Source: Gammaproteobacteria bacterium (GTDB taxonomy: Bacteria > Pseudomonadota > Gammaproteobacteria > Pseudomonadales > Azotimanducaceae). From it: DNA of 13,305 nt. A program made the translations under genes and the position numbers. This document shows, piece by piece, positions 6,352 to 13,305 of this stretch (the stretch's first letter is position 1; every line of letters starts with the position of its first letter). Where the stretch lies: positions 1 to 13,305 of the forward strand of contig JAPOYW010000381.1 in NCBI GenBank assembly GCA_026706425.1, given 5' to 3'. The notes under the pieces are model-generated. The model was not told where the DNA came from. It did no database searches and worked only from the letters and a program-made list of their open reading frames with translations.

Positions 6352-7701
6352 ATGCTGGATGAGATCGGAATCGTCGGCATCTCCTGGCGGCAGGTCGGCA
6401 GCGAGGCGTTGGCCGACTATTCGCTCGTCGGCGAGTACCGCGATGCGCGTCTGGGAGGGTTTGCCCGCGTCGAGGGACTCGCCGAACTCGCCTACGTCGA
6501 AACCTGCAACCGTGTCGAGATCGTCTTCGCGGCGAAACCCGAGACGACGGTACGGGATCTGCGCGTGCCCGCCTTCGAACTGCTGACGGGGGTTCTTCCT
6601 TCGCCCGGCGAGGCGGAACGGACGCTCAAGGCATGGCGGGGCGAGGGGGCTTGCGAGCATCTGTTCCTGGTCGCCGCCGGGCTTGATTCCGCTGCCGTCG
6701 GCGAAGTGGAGATCGCCGGCCAGGTGCGTCTTGCCCGCGATCGCGCGGAGGCTCTTGGCCTTTGCGGCCCGCGCCTGTCGCTGCTGTTCGAGGAGGCGGG
6801 GCGGATCGCCGCTGCCGTCCGCGACGGCACCCGGCTGGGCGAGGGTTCGGTATCGCTCGCCGAAGTGGCGATGTCCCACGTTCGACGCCGGCTCGCCGGA
6901 ACGCCGGGAACGGTGGCCTTGATCGGCGTCTCGGCGATGACCGAGCGCGCGGCGCTGTCGCTGGCCAAGGCACAGGTACCGTTCCTGGTGGTCAACCGGA
7001 CGCGGGACCACGCACGGCAACTCGCTCTGCGCTTCGATGTGCCGAGTATGTCGCTTGCCGACTTCCGCCAATCGCCGCCCCCGGTCGAAGTCGTGCTCTC
7101 GGCCACGGGATCCCCCGAACCGGTCGTCGATGGCCGGACCTTGGCTCGTCTCGCGGGCGCGACGGGATCCGGCGAGCCACCTCTCGCGATCGACATGGCG
7201 GTGCCTGCGGACATCGACGCCGAGGCGTCCCGCAAGCTCGGCGTCGAGCGCATCGGCATGGACGAGATCGTGCGCGAGGCCGAGTCGAACCGCGAAGCGC
7301 GGCTGCTCGCGGCGGCGGACGCCCGGGCGCTGGTGGACGAAGCCCTGCCGCGGCTCCGGGACAAGGTGGTCGATCGGGTCTACGGACCGTTGTTCGGGGC
7401 GCTGCAGCAGCACTACCAGGACGCCGCGACGACGGCCGTGGGGAGGCTCGCCAAGGATCTCGGCGAACTTGACGGCGAAACCCGCCGACACCTCGACACC
7501 TGGGCGAAGTCCTTAGGAAGGCGCATGGCACATCTGCCGACCGTTGGACTCAAGGGTCTCATGCGGTACGGTCCCGAGGGCTCCCTGGACGCGTTCCTCA
7601 AGGGGCTCGACGCGCAGCGCCGTGGACTGCTTCGCGAAGCGGTTCACGGTGACGCGGGGCAGACCAACATGAGCGAGGAAACCGATGATCCTAAGGCGTG
7701 A
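6352..7701 (+). CDS. hemA: Glutamyl-tRNA reductase (divergent HemA)
   Basis: HemA reduces glutamyl-tRNA(Glu) to glutamate-1-semialdehyde with NADPH, the first committed step of the C5 tetrapyrrole route. The 449 residues show the catalytic Cys C52 in VETCNRVEI and H103 followed by the block AAGLDSAAVGEVEIAGQVR. The nucleotide domain has NRTRDHARQLA near 215-224, LSATGSPEPVV near 249-259 and a DMAVPADID segment. The C-terminal dimerisation helices end in an LPTVGLK motif near 395-401. It is divergent: the glycine-rich turn reads IGVSAMTERAA instead of the usual GAGEM type, PRDID is changed to PADID, and the N-terminal segment lacks the usual HKT-like motif. ATG 6352 is preceded by AAGGTG. It heads the operon; its last 17 nt overlap the kinase gene. 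Confidence 0.9.
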   Translation: MLDEIGIVGISWRQVGSEALADYSLVGEYRDARLGGFARVEGLAELAYVETCNRVEIVFAAKPETTVRDLRVPAFELLTGVLPSPGEAERTLKAWRGEGACEHLFLVAAGLDSAAVGEVEIAGQVRLARDRAEALGLCGPRLSLLFEEAGRIAAAVRDGTRLGEGSVSLAEVAMSHVRRRLAGTPGTVALIGVSAMTERAALSLAKAQVPFLVVNRTRDHARQLALRFDVPSMSLADFRQSPPPVEVVLSATGSPEPVVDGRTLARLAGATGSGEPPLAIDMAVPADIDAEASRKLGVERIGMDEIVREAESNREARLLAAADARALVDEALPRLRDKVVDRVYGPLFGALQQHYQDAATTAVGRLAKDLGELDGETRRHLDTWAKSLGRRMAHLPTVGLKGLMRYGPEGSLDAFLKGLDAQRRGLLREAVHGDAGQTNMSEETDDPKA

Positions 7702-8806
7702 TCCAACCAAGGCCTTGCAGATGGGGTTTCTCGCGGTCCTCGCGGTCGCCACGGCCCAGGTGGCCTGGTGGATTCTCGACCAAAGGACCTTGGCATGGGG
7801 CGAACAGGACCGTGTCGCCGATCTCTACGAGTCGAACGCCGCTTCGGTGACGGCCTTCGTCGCGTTGTTGAATGCCGCGGGGGATCCGCCCGAAGGCGTG
7901 CGGCCGGGTGCCATCGGGGAGGTGATCGCCGGTTTCCCGCACCTTGCATTCGACCCGGTTGCCGGCGTCGCGTCGGTTCGGCCAGACGCCATCGCGGACC
8001 TCGCCGACGAGGTCGCATCCCGCATCAACCGCTACGCGTGGGAAGGGAGTTTTTTCCTGCTTGTGCTGCTCGTCGGCATGGCGGTGCTGACCCGTGCCAT
8101 CCGGCACGATGCCCAGTTGCGGCGACGGCAGCAGAATTTCATCGCCGCCGTGTCCCATGAGTTCAAGAGCCCGTTGGCCAGCATGCAGCTATCCGGCGAG
8201 ACACTGACAACGCGCAGTACGGATCCGGACAGCCGGCGGCTGGGCGAGCGGTTGGTGGAAGACGGCGACCGGCTGTTGCGCATGGTGGACAACCTCCTCG
8301 ATACGGCACGGATCGACGACGGTCGTATCAGCCTGCGTCGCGAGCCGGTCCCTTTGCGCGATGTCGTCGAGGGCGTTACCGCTGGTCACGCCGTTCGGGC
8401 TGCGCGCGAAGGCATCGCGATCCGGTCCGACGTCCCCGCTCTCGCGATCGATGCGGATCCGCTCGCCATCGAGAGCGTGTTGCGCAACCTCCTCGACAAC
8501 GCCCTAAAGGCCTGTGTCGCGGGGGATGGCGAAGAGATCTCCATCGAAGCGTATCGCGACGGGGCCGAGGTGGTCTTCGACGTCCGCGACGATGGCATCG
8601 GCTTCCGGCCCCAGGATGCCGCGAGGATCTTCGAAAAGTTCTATCGATCGGGAGACGACGGGACGAACCCCATGCCGGGGACCGGCCTGGGACTCTACGT
8701 GGTGCGCCGACTCGTGGAAATCTCGGATGCCCGCGTCGTCGCGAAGAGCGAAGGACCGGGACGGGGCGCGACGGTCACCGTGACTTGGCCGGCCGCTCGA
8801 TCATGA
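7685..8806 (+). CDS. Sensor histidine kinase in the heme operon
   Basis: This 373-residue inner-membrane kinase should pass phosphate to the response regulator encoded next. A first membrane helix (about 13-31) is followed by a periplasmic segment of about 85 residues with no recognised domain, then a second helix (about 121-139). The H-box FIAAVSHEFKSPLA (phospho-accepting H158) follows almost directly, leaving no room for a HAMP domain. The ATPase part has the N-box NLLDNALKA (N272), G1 RDDGIGF (301-307), an F-box-like IFEKFYR and G2 GTGLGL (332-337), so it looks catalytically complete. ATG 7685 lies inside the end of hemA (17-nt overlap) with an AGGA just upstream, and its TGA overlaps the regulator ATG. 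Position in a heme operon suggests it senses heme, a porphyrin, redox state or metal stress; the ligand is unknown. Confidence 0.93.
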   Translation: MILRRDPTKALQMGFLAVLAVATAQVAWWILDQRTLAWGEQDRVADLYESNAASVTAFVALLNAAGDPPEGVRPGAIGEVIAGFPHLAFDPVAGVASVRPDAIADLADEVASRINRYAWEGSFFLLVLLVGMAVLTRAIRHDAQLRRRQQNFIAAVSHEFKSPLASMQLSGETLTTRSTDPDSRRLGERLVEDGDRLLRMVDNLLDTARIDDGRISLRREPVPLRDVVEGVTAGHAVRAAREGIAIRSDVPALAIDADPLAIESVLRNLLDNALKACVAGDGEEISIEAYRDGAEVVFDVRDDGIGFRPQDAARIFEKFYRSGDDGTNPMPGTGLGLYVVRRLVEISDARVVAKSEGPGRGATVTVTWPAARS

Positions 8807-9552
8807 ACGCGCCCGGGCGGTCGGCGAGGATTCTCGTCGTCGACGACGAGGCCCACCTGGCGGCTGGCATCCGGGAGAATCTCCTTGCCGAGGGCTACAT
8901 CGCCGAAACCGCCCACAACGGCGCGGAGGGTCTTCACGCTGCCCGAACCGCGACCTACGATCTCATCGTCCTGGACGTGGCCATGCCGGTAATGGACGGA
9001 CTTCAGATGTGCCGGTCGTTGCGTCGTGCCGGTGTCGAGACCCCGGTGCTGTTTCTCACCGTACGGAGCGCCCCCGAAGATCGTGTCGGTGGTCTCGAAG
9101 CGGGCGGTGACGACTACTTGGCCAAGCCTTTCCATCTGAAGGAACTGCTGCTCAGGATCGCGGCGATCCTGCGCCGCACCACGTGGTACAGCGAAACCAC
9201 GGCGACGCTGCGTTTCGGCGGCAACGAGATCGACTTCCGCACCTACCGCGCCCGTGCCTGGGACGGCACGGAACACGCGCTGACCCACAAGGAAGCGATG
9301 ATCCTGAAACTCTTGGCGGAGCGCGGAAACAGCGTGGTGGGGCGCGAGGACATCCTCGACCGGGTATGGGGCTACGAGGTATTCCCGTCCACCCGAACGA
9401 TCGACAACTTCATCGTGCGGCTGCGCAAACGTTTCGAGCGCATTCCGGAAACGCCGGCGCATCTGCACACGATCCGAGGCGTTGGCTACCGGTTCACGAA
9501 GGAGCCCGAGACGGTTGCTATTGGTGACCTTCGCGGTCGAGAGCCATCGTGA
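8803..9552 (+). CDS. OmpR/PhoB-family response regulator
   Basis: This 249-residue DNA-binding regulator is the cognate partner of the kinase just upstream. The receiver domain (about 9-123) has the acidic pair D14/D15, phospho-acceptor D58 in LIVLDVAMP, T86 and K108 in the LAKPF motif. The C-terminal winged-helix domain shows LTHKEAMILKLL and GREDILDRVWG, then TRTIDNFIVRLRKRFE and a closing TIRGVGYRF, typical of OmpR/PhoB proteins. The frame is open to an ATG at 8785, but ATG 8803 overlaps the kinase stop as ATGA and is the better start. Its own stop overlaps the hemE GTG. Targets are unknown; the operon's own promoter is an obvious candidate. Confidence 0.95.
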   Translation: MNAPGRSARILVVDDEAHLAAGIRENLLAEGYIAETAHNGAEGLHAARTATYDLIVLDVAMPVMDGLQMCRSLRRAGVETPVLFLTVRSAPEDRVGGLEAGGDDYLAKPFHLKELLLRIAAILRRTTWYSETTATLRFGGNEIDFRTYRARAWDGTEHALTHKEAMILKLLAERGNSVVGREDILDRVWGYEVFPSTRTIDNFIVRLRKRFERIPETPAHLHTIRGVGYRFTKEPETVAIGDLRGREPS

Positions 9553-10568
9553 ACGGGAAGCTCGTGCTCAAGGCGCTTGCTCGCGAGGATGTTCCGCGGC
9601 GGCCGCTGTGGATCATGCGCCAGGCGGGACGTTGCCTGCCGGAGTACCGGGACATGCGCAGGACCCACTCGTTCAAGGCGTTGTCGGGGAGACCGGATCT
9701 GGCTGCCGAGGTAAGCCTGCTGCCCCTCAAGCGGTATCCGTTCGATGCCGCCATCGTGTTCGCCGATATCATGAGCCCGTTGCCGGCGTTGGGCGTGCAG
9801 TTCGACTTTGCCCCGGGGCCGGTTGTGGCCGATCCCGTTCGCGACCAGGCCGGCGTCGATGCGGTACGGGCTGCGGATCCCGACGGGCTCGCCCCGGAGG
9901 TGATCGAAACGGTTGCCAGAGTGCGCGAGGAAACGCCGGACGACGTCGCGGTGCTCGGCTTCTGCGGCGCGCCCTGGACGTTGGCGGCTTACCTGGTCGA
10001 AGGACGCGGCGTCAAGGACTTCCCCACGTTGCGGGCTTTCGCGGCGGCGGAACCCGCCGTTCTCGATGGACTGCTGGCGAAGCTCTCGACGGCGATGGCC
10101 GACTACCTCATCGCCCAGGCGAAAGCCGGGGCGGATGCCGTGCAGGTGTTCGATTCCTGGGCCGGGCTCCTCTCGCTGGCCGATTGGGAACGGTTGATCC
10201 GCCCGCACCTTCACACCTTGCTCGAGACGGTCGGGGAGGCCGGCGTCCCGAGAATCCTCTTCGTGCAGAACGCGCCGCACCTGATGGACGCCTACGCCGA
10301 ACTCCCGGCGGAGGCGATCAGCGTGGATTGGCGCACCGACATCGCCGGTGCGCAAGGGCGTTGGCCGGATCGGGCGGTGCAGGGCAATATCGATCCCGCT
10401 GTGCTGCTCGGCGGGGAGGACGCCACGCGCCGTGCCGCTCGATGCCTGCTGGCATGTGTCGAGCAACGGGGCCACATCGTCAACCTGGGCCACGGCCTGC
10501 TGCCCGAGACGCCGCTCGCGAGCATCGACGCGCTTGTCGAGGCTGTACACAACGAGGATGCGCCATGA
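9549..10568 (+). CDS. hemE: Uroporphyrinogen III decarboxylase
   Basis: HemE removes the four acetate carboxyls of uroporphyrinogen III to give coproporphyrinogen III, the branch point between the protoporphyrin and coproporphyrin routes. The 339 residues match the family length. The signature WIMRQAGRCLPEYR is at about 21-34, with Cys (C29) where Tyr is usual in proteobacteria and Ser is common in actinobacteria. The catalytic Asp is D73 in FADIMSPLPALGV. Later blocks include GFCGAPWTLAAYLVEG, VFDSWAG, QGNIDP and GHGLLPETP. The wording around D73 (SPLPALGV) is closer by eye to Gram-positive HemE than to the E. coli protein. The start is GTG 9549, forming a GTGA overlap with the regulator stop; the stop overlaps the hemQ ATG. 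Confidence 0.96.
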   Translation: MNGKLVLKALAREDVPRRPLWIMRQAGRCLPEYRDMRRTHSFKALSGRPDLAAEVSLLPLKRYPFDAAIVFADIMSPLPALGVQFDFAPGPVVADPVRDQAGVDAVRAADPDGLAPEVIETVARVREETPDDVAVLGFCGAPWTLAAYLVEGRGVKDFPTLRAFAAAEPAVLDGLLAKLSTAMADYLIAQAKAGADAVQVFDSWAGLLSLADWERLIRPHLHTLLETVGEAGVPRILFVQNAPHLMDAYAELPAEAISVDWRTDIAGAQGRWPDRAVQGNIDPAVLLGGEDATRRAARCLLACVEQRGHIVNLGHGLLPETPLASIDALVEAVHNEDAP

Positions 10569-11278
10569 GTGAGGAACAACGCTTCCCCGACATGAGCGAG
10601 AAGGGCCGTCGGCAGGGACGGGAGATCTCTCTCGACCGGCGTTTGTTCATGAAGTTCACGGCATTTAAGGGTTCCGCGCCGGAAGCCGCCCGGGCGCTCG
10701 CGAGATCGGGGTTCGAGGGCGCGGTCTATCGCGACGTCAACGATCCCAAGGGCATCGGAACCATCGTGCTGGCCGAGGATCCGACGGTTTTCGTCACGAC
10801 GCTGCGCGACCGCTTCAACGAAGGACCGTTCGGCATCATGGCGCACCAGCCGGAATACGACATGCTCGGGCGGACCTATTCCATCGGCTACGAAGCCGAC
10901 CTCGAAGAGGTGCTTTTCAGCCGGCCTCGGCGTCGGATCCTCGATCCGGACCTGTGCTGGGCCCTCTGGTATCCGCTGCAGCGCAGCAAGGCGTTCTACC
11001 GGCTGTCCGACGAACGGCAGCGCGCAATCCTCGGCGAACACGGCGGCATCGGCCGGCGCTACGGCGAGGCGGGGCTCGCCGCGGACGTGCGGCTCGCGTG
11101 CCACGGCCTGGACCGCAACGACAACGACTTCGTCATCGGCTTGTTGGGTCGCCAACTGCATCCGCTGTCGGCCTTGGTGCGCGAGATGCGCGCCACGGAA
11201 CAGACCTCGCAGTACCTTGACCGTCTGGGGCCTTTCTTCGTCGGACACGTCGTCTGGCAGTCGCCGACATCGCCGTGA
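10565..11278 (+). CDS. hemQ: Chlorite dismutase family protein, likely coproheme decarboxylase (HemQ/ChdC)
   Basis: By family and context this 237-residue protein should be a HemQ/ChdC enzyme, which decarboxylates iron-coproporphyrin III to heme b using peroxide. The frame is open back to 9482 across hemE, but ATG 10565 overlaps the hemE stop and is preceded by GAGGA at 10554-10558. Family marks are WYPLQRSKAFYRL (Y136 aligns with the catalytic Tyr of ChdC), the block EHGGIGRRYG with probable proximal heme ligand H159, LDRNDNDFVIGLL, a VREMR segment and the closing GPFFVGHVV. The distal residue that separates ChdC from true chlorite dismutase (Gln or Arg) cannot be aligned safely by eye; a small insertion near 168-173 shifts the register, with R177 a candidate. 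The setting between hemE and hemH favours a role in heme synthesis over chlorite breakdown. Confidence 0.85.
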   Translation: MSEEQRFPDMSEKGRRQGREISLDRRLFMKFTAFKGSAPEAARALARSGFEGAVYRDVNDPKGIGTIVLAEDPTVFVTTLRDRFNEGPFGIMAHQPEYDMLGRTYSIGYEADLEEVLFSRPRRRILDPDLCWALWYPLQRSKAFYRLSDERQRAILGEHGGIGRRYGEAGLAADVRLACHGLDRNDNDFVIGLLGRQLHPLSALVREMRATEQTSQYLDRLGPFFVGHVVWQSPTSP

Positions 11279-12348
11279 ACCCAAGGCGGTTCGATGACGA
11301 GGCGCGCGACTACGACGCCGTCCTCGTGGTCTCGTTCGGCGGTCCGGAGGGTCCCGACGAAGTGATGCCCTTCCTGGATCGCGTACTCGCCGGCCGGCCG
11401 GTGCCGCCGCCGGTAAAGGCTCGCATTGCCGCGCGCTACGCCCGGTTCGGCGGCGTCAGCCCCATCAACGCCCACACGCGGGAATTCATCGCAGCGCTCG
11501 AGGCCCTGTTGGCCGCCAAGGGACCGCGACTGCCGGTGTACTGGGGCAACCGGAACTCGGCGCCGTTGCTCGGCGATGCGATGCGGCGGATGTCCGGCGA
11601 CGGAATAGGGAACGCCGTCGCCTTTGTGACGAGCATGTTCAGTTCCTACAGCGGGTGCCGCCAATACCGGGAGGACCTGTTCCGCGCGGCGGAAGAAGCG
11701 GAGGACGCGCCCCGGATCGACAAGCTGCGCGTTGCCTACAACCACCCCGGCTTCGTTTCGGCAATGGCCGACCGGGTGTCCGAGGCGCGCAAACAAGCAC
11801 CGAAGGGGGCGGCGTTGCTGTTCACCGCTCACAGCCTGCCCCAATCGATGGCTTCCGTCGCGGACTACGAGGCGCAACTTCACGAAGCCTGCGGGCTAGT
11901 CGCCGAGTGCGTCGGCGACGACCACTGGCGGCTCGCATTCCAGAGCAACAACGCGCGGACGGGCGATCCGTGGCTCGTACCGACGGTCGAGCAAGCGCTG
12001 GCTTCGATCGCGGCATCGGACCGCTCGTCGGTTGTCGTCGCCCCCATCGGCTTCGTCTGCGATCACATGGAAGTGGTCATGGACCTCGACGTCGAAGCCC
12101 GCGCCTGCTCCGAAGGTTTGGGGCTGGACTACTTCCGCGCGCGCACGGTCGGCACCCACCCGGCCTACGTCGACATGGTGCGGCAATTGGTGGTCGAGCG
12201 GATGTCCGCGAACCCGGAACGCCCCTGCCTTGGCCAGCGCGGTCCGAATCCGGACTACTGCGCGCCCGATTGCTGCCTCTCGGGAAGACCTGGCGAGGCG
12301 TTGCCGACGCTGGGCGGTTTGGGTGACGGACACTCCCTACCTCGATGA
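11275..12348 (+). CDS. hemH: Ferrochelatase, coproporphyrin (CpfC)-like type
   Basis: The enzyme inserts Fe2+ into a porphyrin. The 357 residues carry the catalytic His H186 (FTAHSLP) and Glu E266 (CDHMEVVMDLD). Several blocks resemble actinobacterial and planctomycete CpfC proteins rather than the E. coli enzyme: LVVSFGGPEGPDEVMPFL near 17-34, FGGVSPIN near 58-65, LPVYWGNRN near 86-94 and SSYSGCRQYRED near 123-134. Cys 128 together with C318, C329, C333 and C334 near the C-terminus resembles the ligand layout of [2Fe-2S] ferrochelatases. The start is GTG 11275, a GTGA overlap with the hemQ stop; the stop overlaps the next ATG. Neighbouring hemQ makes coproporphyrin III the likelier substrate; this is inferred from type and context. 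Confidence 0.93.
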   Translation: MNPRRFDDEARDYDAVLVVSFGGPEGPDEVMPFLDRVLAGRPVPPPVKARIAARYARFGGVSPINAHTREFIAALEALLAAKGPRLPVYWGNRNSAPLLGDAMRRMSGDGIGNAVAFVTSMFSSYSGCRQYREDLFRAAEEAEDAPRIDKLRVAYNHPGFVSAMADRVSEARKQAPKGAALLFTAHSLPQSMASVADYEAQLHEACGLVAECVGDDHWRLAFQSNNARTGDPWLVPTVEQALASIAASDRSSVVVAPIGFVCDHMEVVMDLDVEARACSEGLGLDYFRARTVGTHPAYVDMVRQLVVERMSANPERPCLGQRGPNPDYCAPDCCLSGRPGEALPTLGGLGDGHSLPR

Positions 12349-13305
12349 CCTCGGATCGTCGTCGGGACGTATTGGTTGTCGGTGCCGGACTCGCCGGCCT
12401 GGCCGCCGCGCTGCGCCTGCAGGAGAGCGGCTGCGACGTGGAGGTGTTGGAGGCGAAGTCCCGGGTGGGTGGCCGGATCCGGTCGATCCGCCGGGGCGAC
12501 GGTGTCGAGGAAGCTGGCGGCACCACCATCGGCGGCGGCTATCGTCGGGTGATCGACGCGGCGGCGCGCTACGGCGAGGAACTGATCGACGCGACGCCGA
12601 TGCTCGCCTTCTTCCGCGAACAGGACCTCGTGTTGCGAGGCGAGATAGTCCGTCAATCCGAGTGGCCGACCCACCCCGCCAATCCGTTTCCGGTATCGGA
12701 CAAGGCATTGATGCCTTGGAACTTTTCCCGTGTGCTGACGGCGCGGGAGAATCCCCTGCGCGAACCGGGCACATGGCTCGACCCAGGCTCGGCGCATCTC
12801 GACGTCTCGATGCACGAGTGGATGACGGGACTCGGTTTGGACAACGAGACGGTGGCCTTGGGTTACGGGCTGAACACCAGCTACGGCCTCGACGCCCACG
12901 ACATCTCGGCCTTGATGATGCTCGCCCGCGCCGCCTTCTCCACGGCGCAACGGCGGCAGGTCCCCGAAGGTGTCGTCGGCTACACCGTACGGGGCGGCGC
13001 GCAACGGATCCCGGAGGCCATGGCCAGGGCGTTGGTGAACGACGTGCGGTTCGGCAAAGCGGTAACGGGAATCGAGGAGGACGGCGGCGAAGTAAGTGTT
13101 CACTGCGCCGATGGACGCTCTTACCGTGCGGATCACGTCGTCTGCGCAATGCCATTCCCGGCACTACGCAGGATAACCATGCGGCCGGAATTGGCGGGAA
13201 GGCAGGCAGAGGCGGTGGCTGGTCTACCCAGCCAGCCGATGACCCAGTTCTACTTCACCACGAAGTCGAATTTCTGGGAGTATGACGGGTATGCGCCGAG
13301 CCTTT
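12345..13305 (+). CDS. FAD-dependent amine-oxidase / porphyrinogen-oxidase-like protein (3' end outside window)
   Basis: The frame is open from ATG 12345 to the window end (320 codons seen), so the C-terminus is missing. The N-terminus has the FAD-binding Rossmann motif VVGAGLAGLAAA (11-22), the acidic end of the second strand (E36 in EVLEAKS) and VGGRIRS (41-47). The second conserved block is EEAGGTTIGGGYRRV (55-69). A VRGGAQRIPEAMA segment near 215-227 and a SNFWEYDGY segment near 308-316 are typical of the flavin amine-oxidase superfamily, which includes protoporphyrinogen and coproporphyrinogen oxidases (HemY/CgoX). Context (ATGA overlap with hemH) suggests it fills the CgoX/HemY step. 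The motifs look at least as close to monoamine-oxidase-like proteins, so the substrate is open and I give no gene symbol. Confidence 0.8.
   Translation, partial: MTSDRRRDVLVVGAGLAGLAAALRLQESGCDVEVLEAKSRVGGRIRSIRRGDGVEEAGGTTIGGGYRRVIDAAARYGEELIDATPMLAFFREQDLVLRGEIVRQSEWPTHPANPFPVSDKALMPWNFSRVLTARENPLREPGTWLDPGSAHLDVSMHEWMTGLGLDNETVALGYGLNTSYGLDAHDISALMMLARAAFSTAQRRQVPEGVVGYTVRGGAQRIPEAMARALVNDVRFGKAVTGIEEDGGEVSVHCADGRSYRADHVVCAMPFPALRRITMRPELAGRQAEAVAGLPSQPMTQFYFTTKSNFWEYDGYAPSL

Noticed and set aside
9482..10564. Upstream extension of the HemQ reading frame
   Set aside because: It is out of frame with hemE, has low-complexity Arg/Gly-rich composition, and a good start with ribosome binding site exists at 10565.
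12032..13285. Long plus-strand reading frame of 417 codons at the right end
   Set aside because: It is very rich in Arg, Pro and Ser and runs out of frame over hemH and the FAD protein. The real coding frame here starts at 12345 and leaves the window open.

Overview
The window is a gene-dense stretch of a GC-rich Gram-negative genome. A cytochrome c5, a ComM helicase, a TorF-type outer-membrane porin beside glnK-amtB, a sigma-54 promoter and strongly G/C-biased third codon positions together suggest a proteobacterium, most likely a gammaproteobacterium. This is inference from gene families, since no rRNA is present. I saw no rRNA, complete tRNA, CRISPR array, insertion sequence or phage gene.

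Left part (1-2863): the C-terminal end of a fused indolepyruvate ferredoxin oxidoreductase (cut by the window edge), then a cytochrome c5 with its own TATAAT promoter. comM follows on the minus strand and runs tail-to-tail into the cytochrome gene with a 51-nt overlap.

Middle part (2864-5735), a nitrogen-responsive unit: the space between comM and the porin carries an NtrC-like enhancer, an IHF-like site and a sigma-54 -24/-12 promoter in the expected order. They read into a TorF-family porin, then glnK (PII) and amtB (ammonium channel), closed by a rho-independent terminator. The porin-glnK and glnK-amtB gaps both hold RNA-hairpin potential. After amtB lies a small unrecognised gene (5796-6069) that appears frameshifted.

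Right part (6352-13305), a heme-biosynthesis operon: hemA, a sensor histidine kinase, an OmpR-type response regulator, hemE, a chlorite-dismutase-family protein (HemQ/ChdC-like), a ferrochelatase resembling the actinobacterial/planctomycete CpfC type, and a flavin amine-oxidase/porphyrinogen-oxidase-like protein cut by the window end. hemA overlaps the kinase by 17 nt, and the next five junctions are all 4-nt ATGA or GTGA overlaps. The gene set looks like the coproporphyrin-dependent heme route, which is best known from Gram-positive bacteria and is unexpected beside these proteobacterial-looking genes. The two-component system built into the operon suggests that the pathway may carry its own signal input. 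This operon is the most interesting part of the window.
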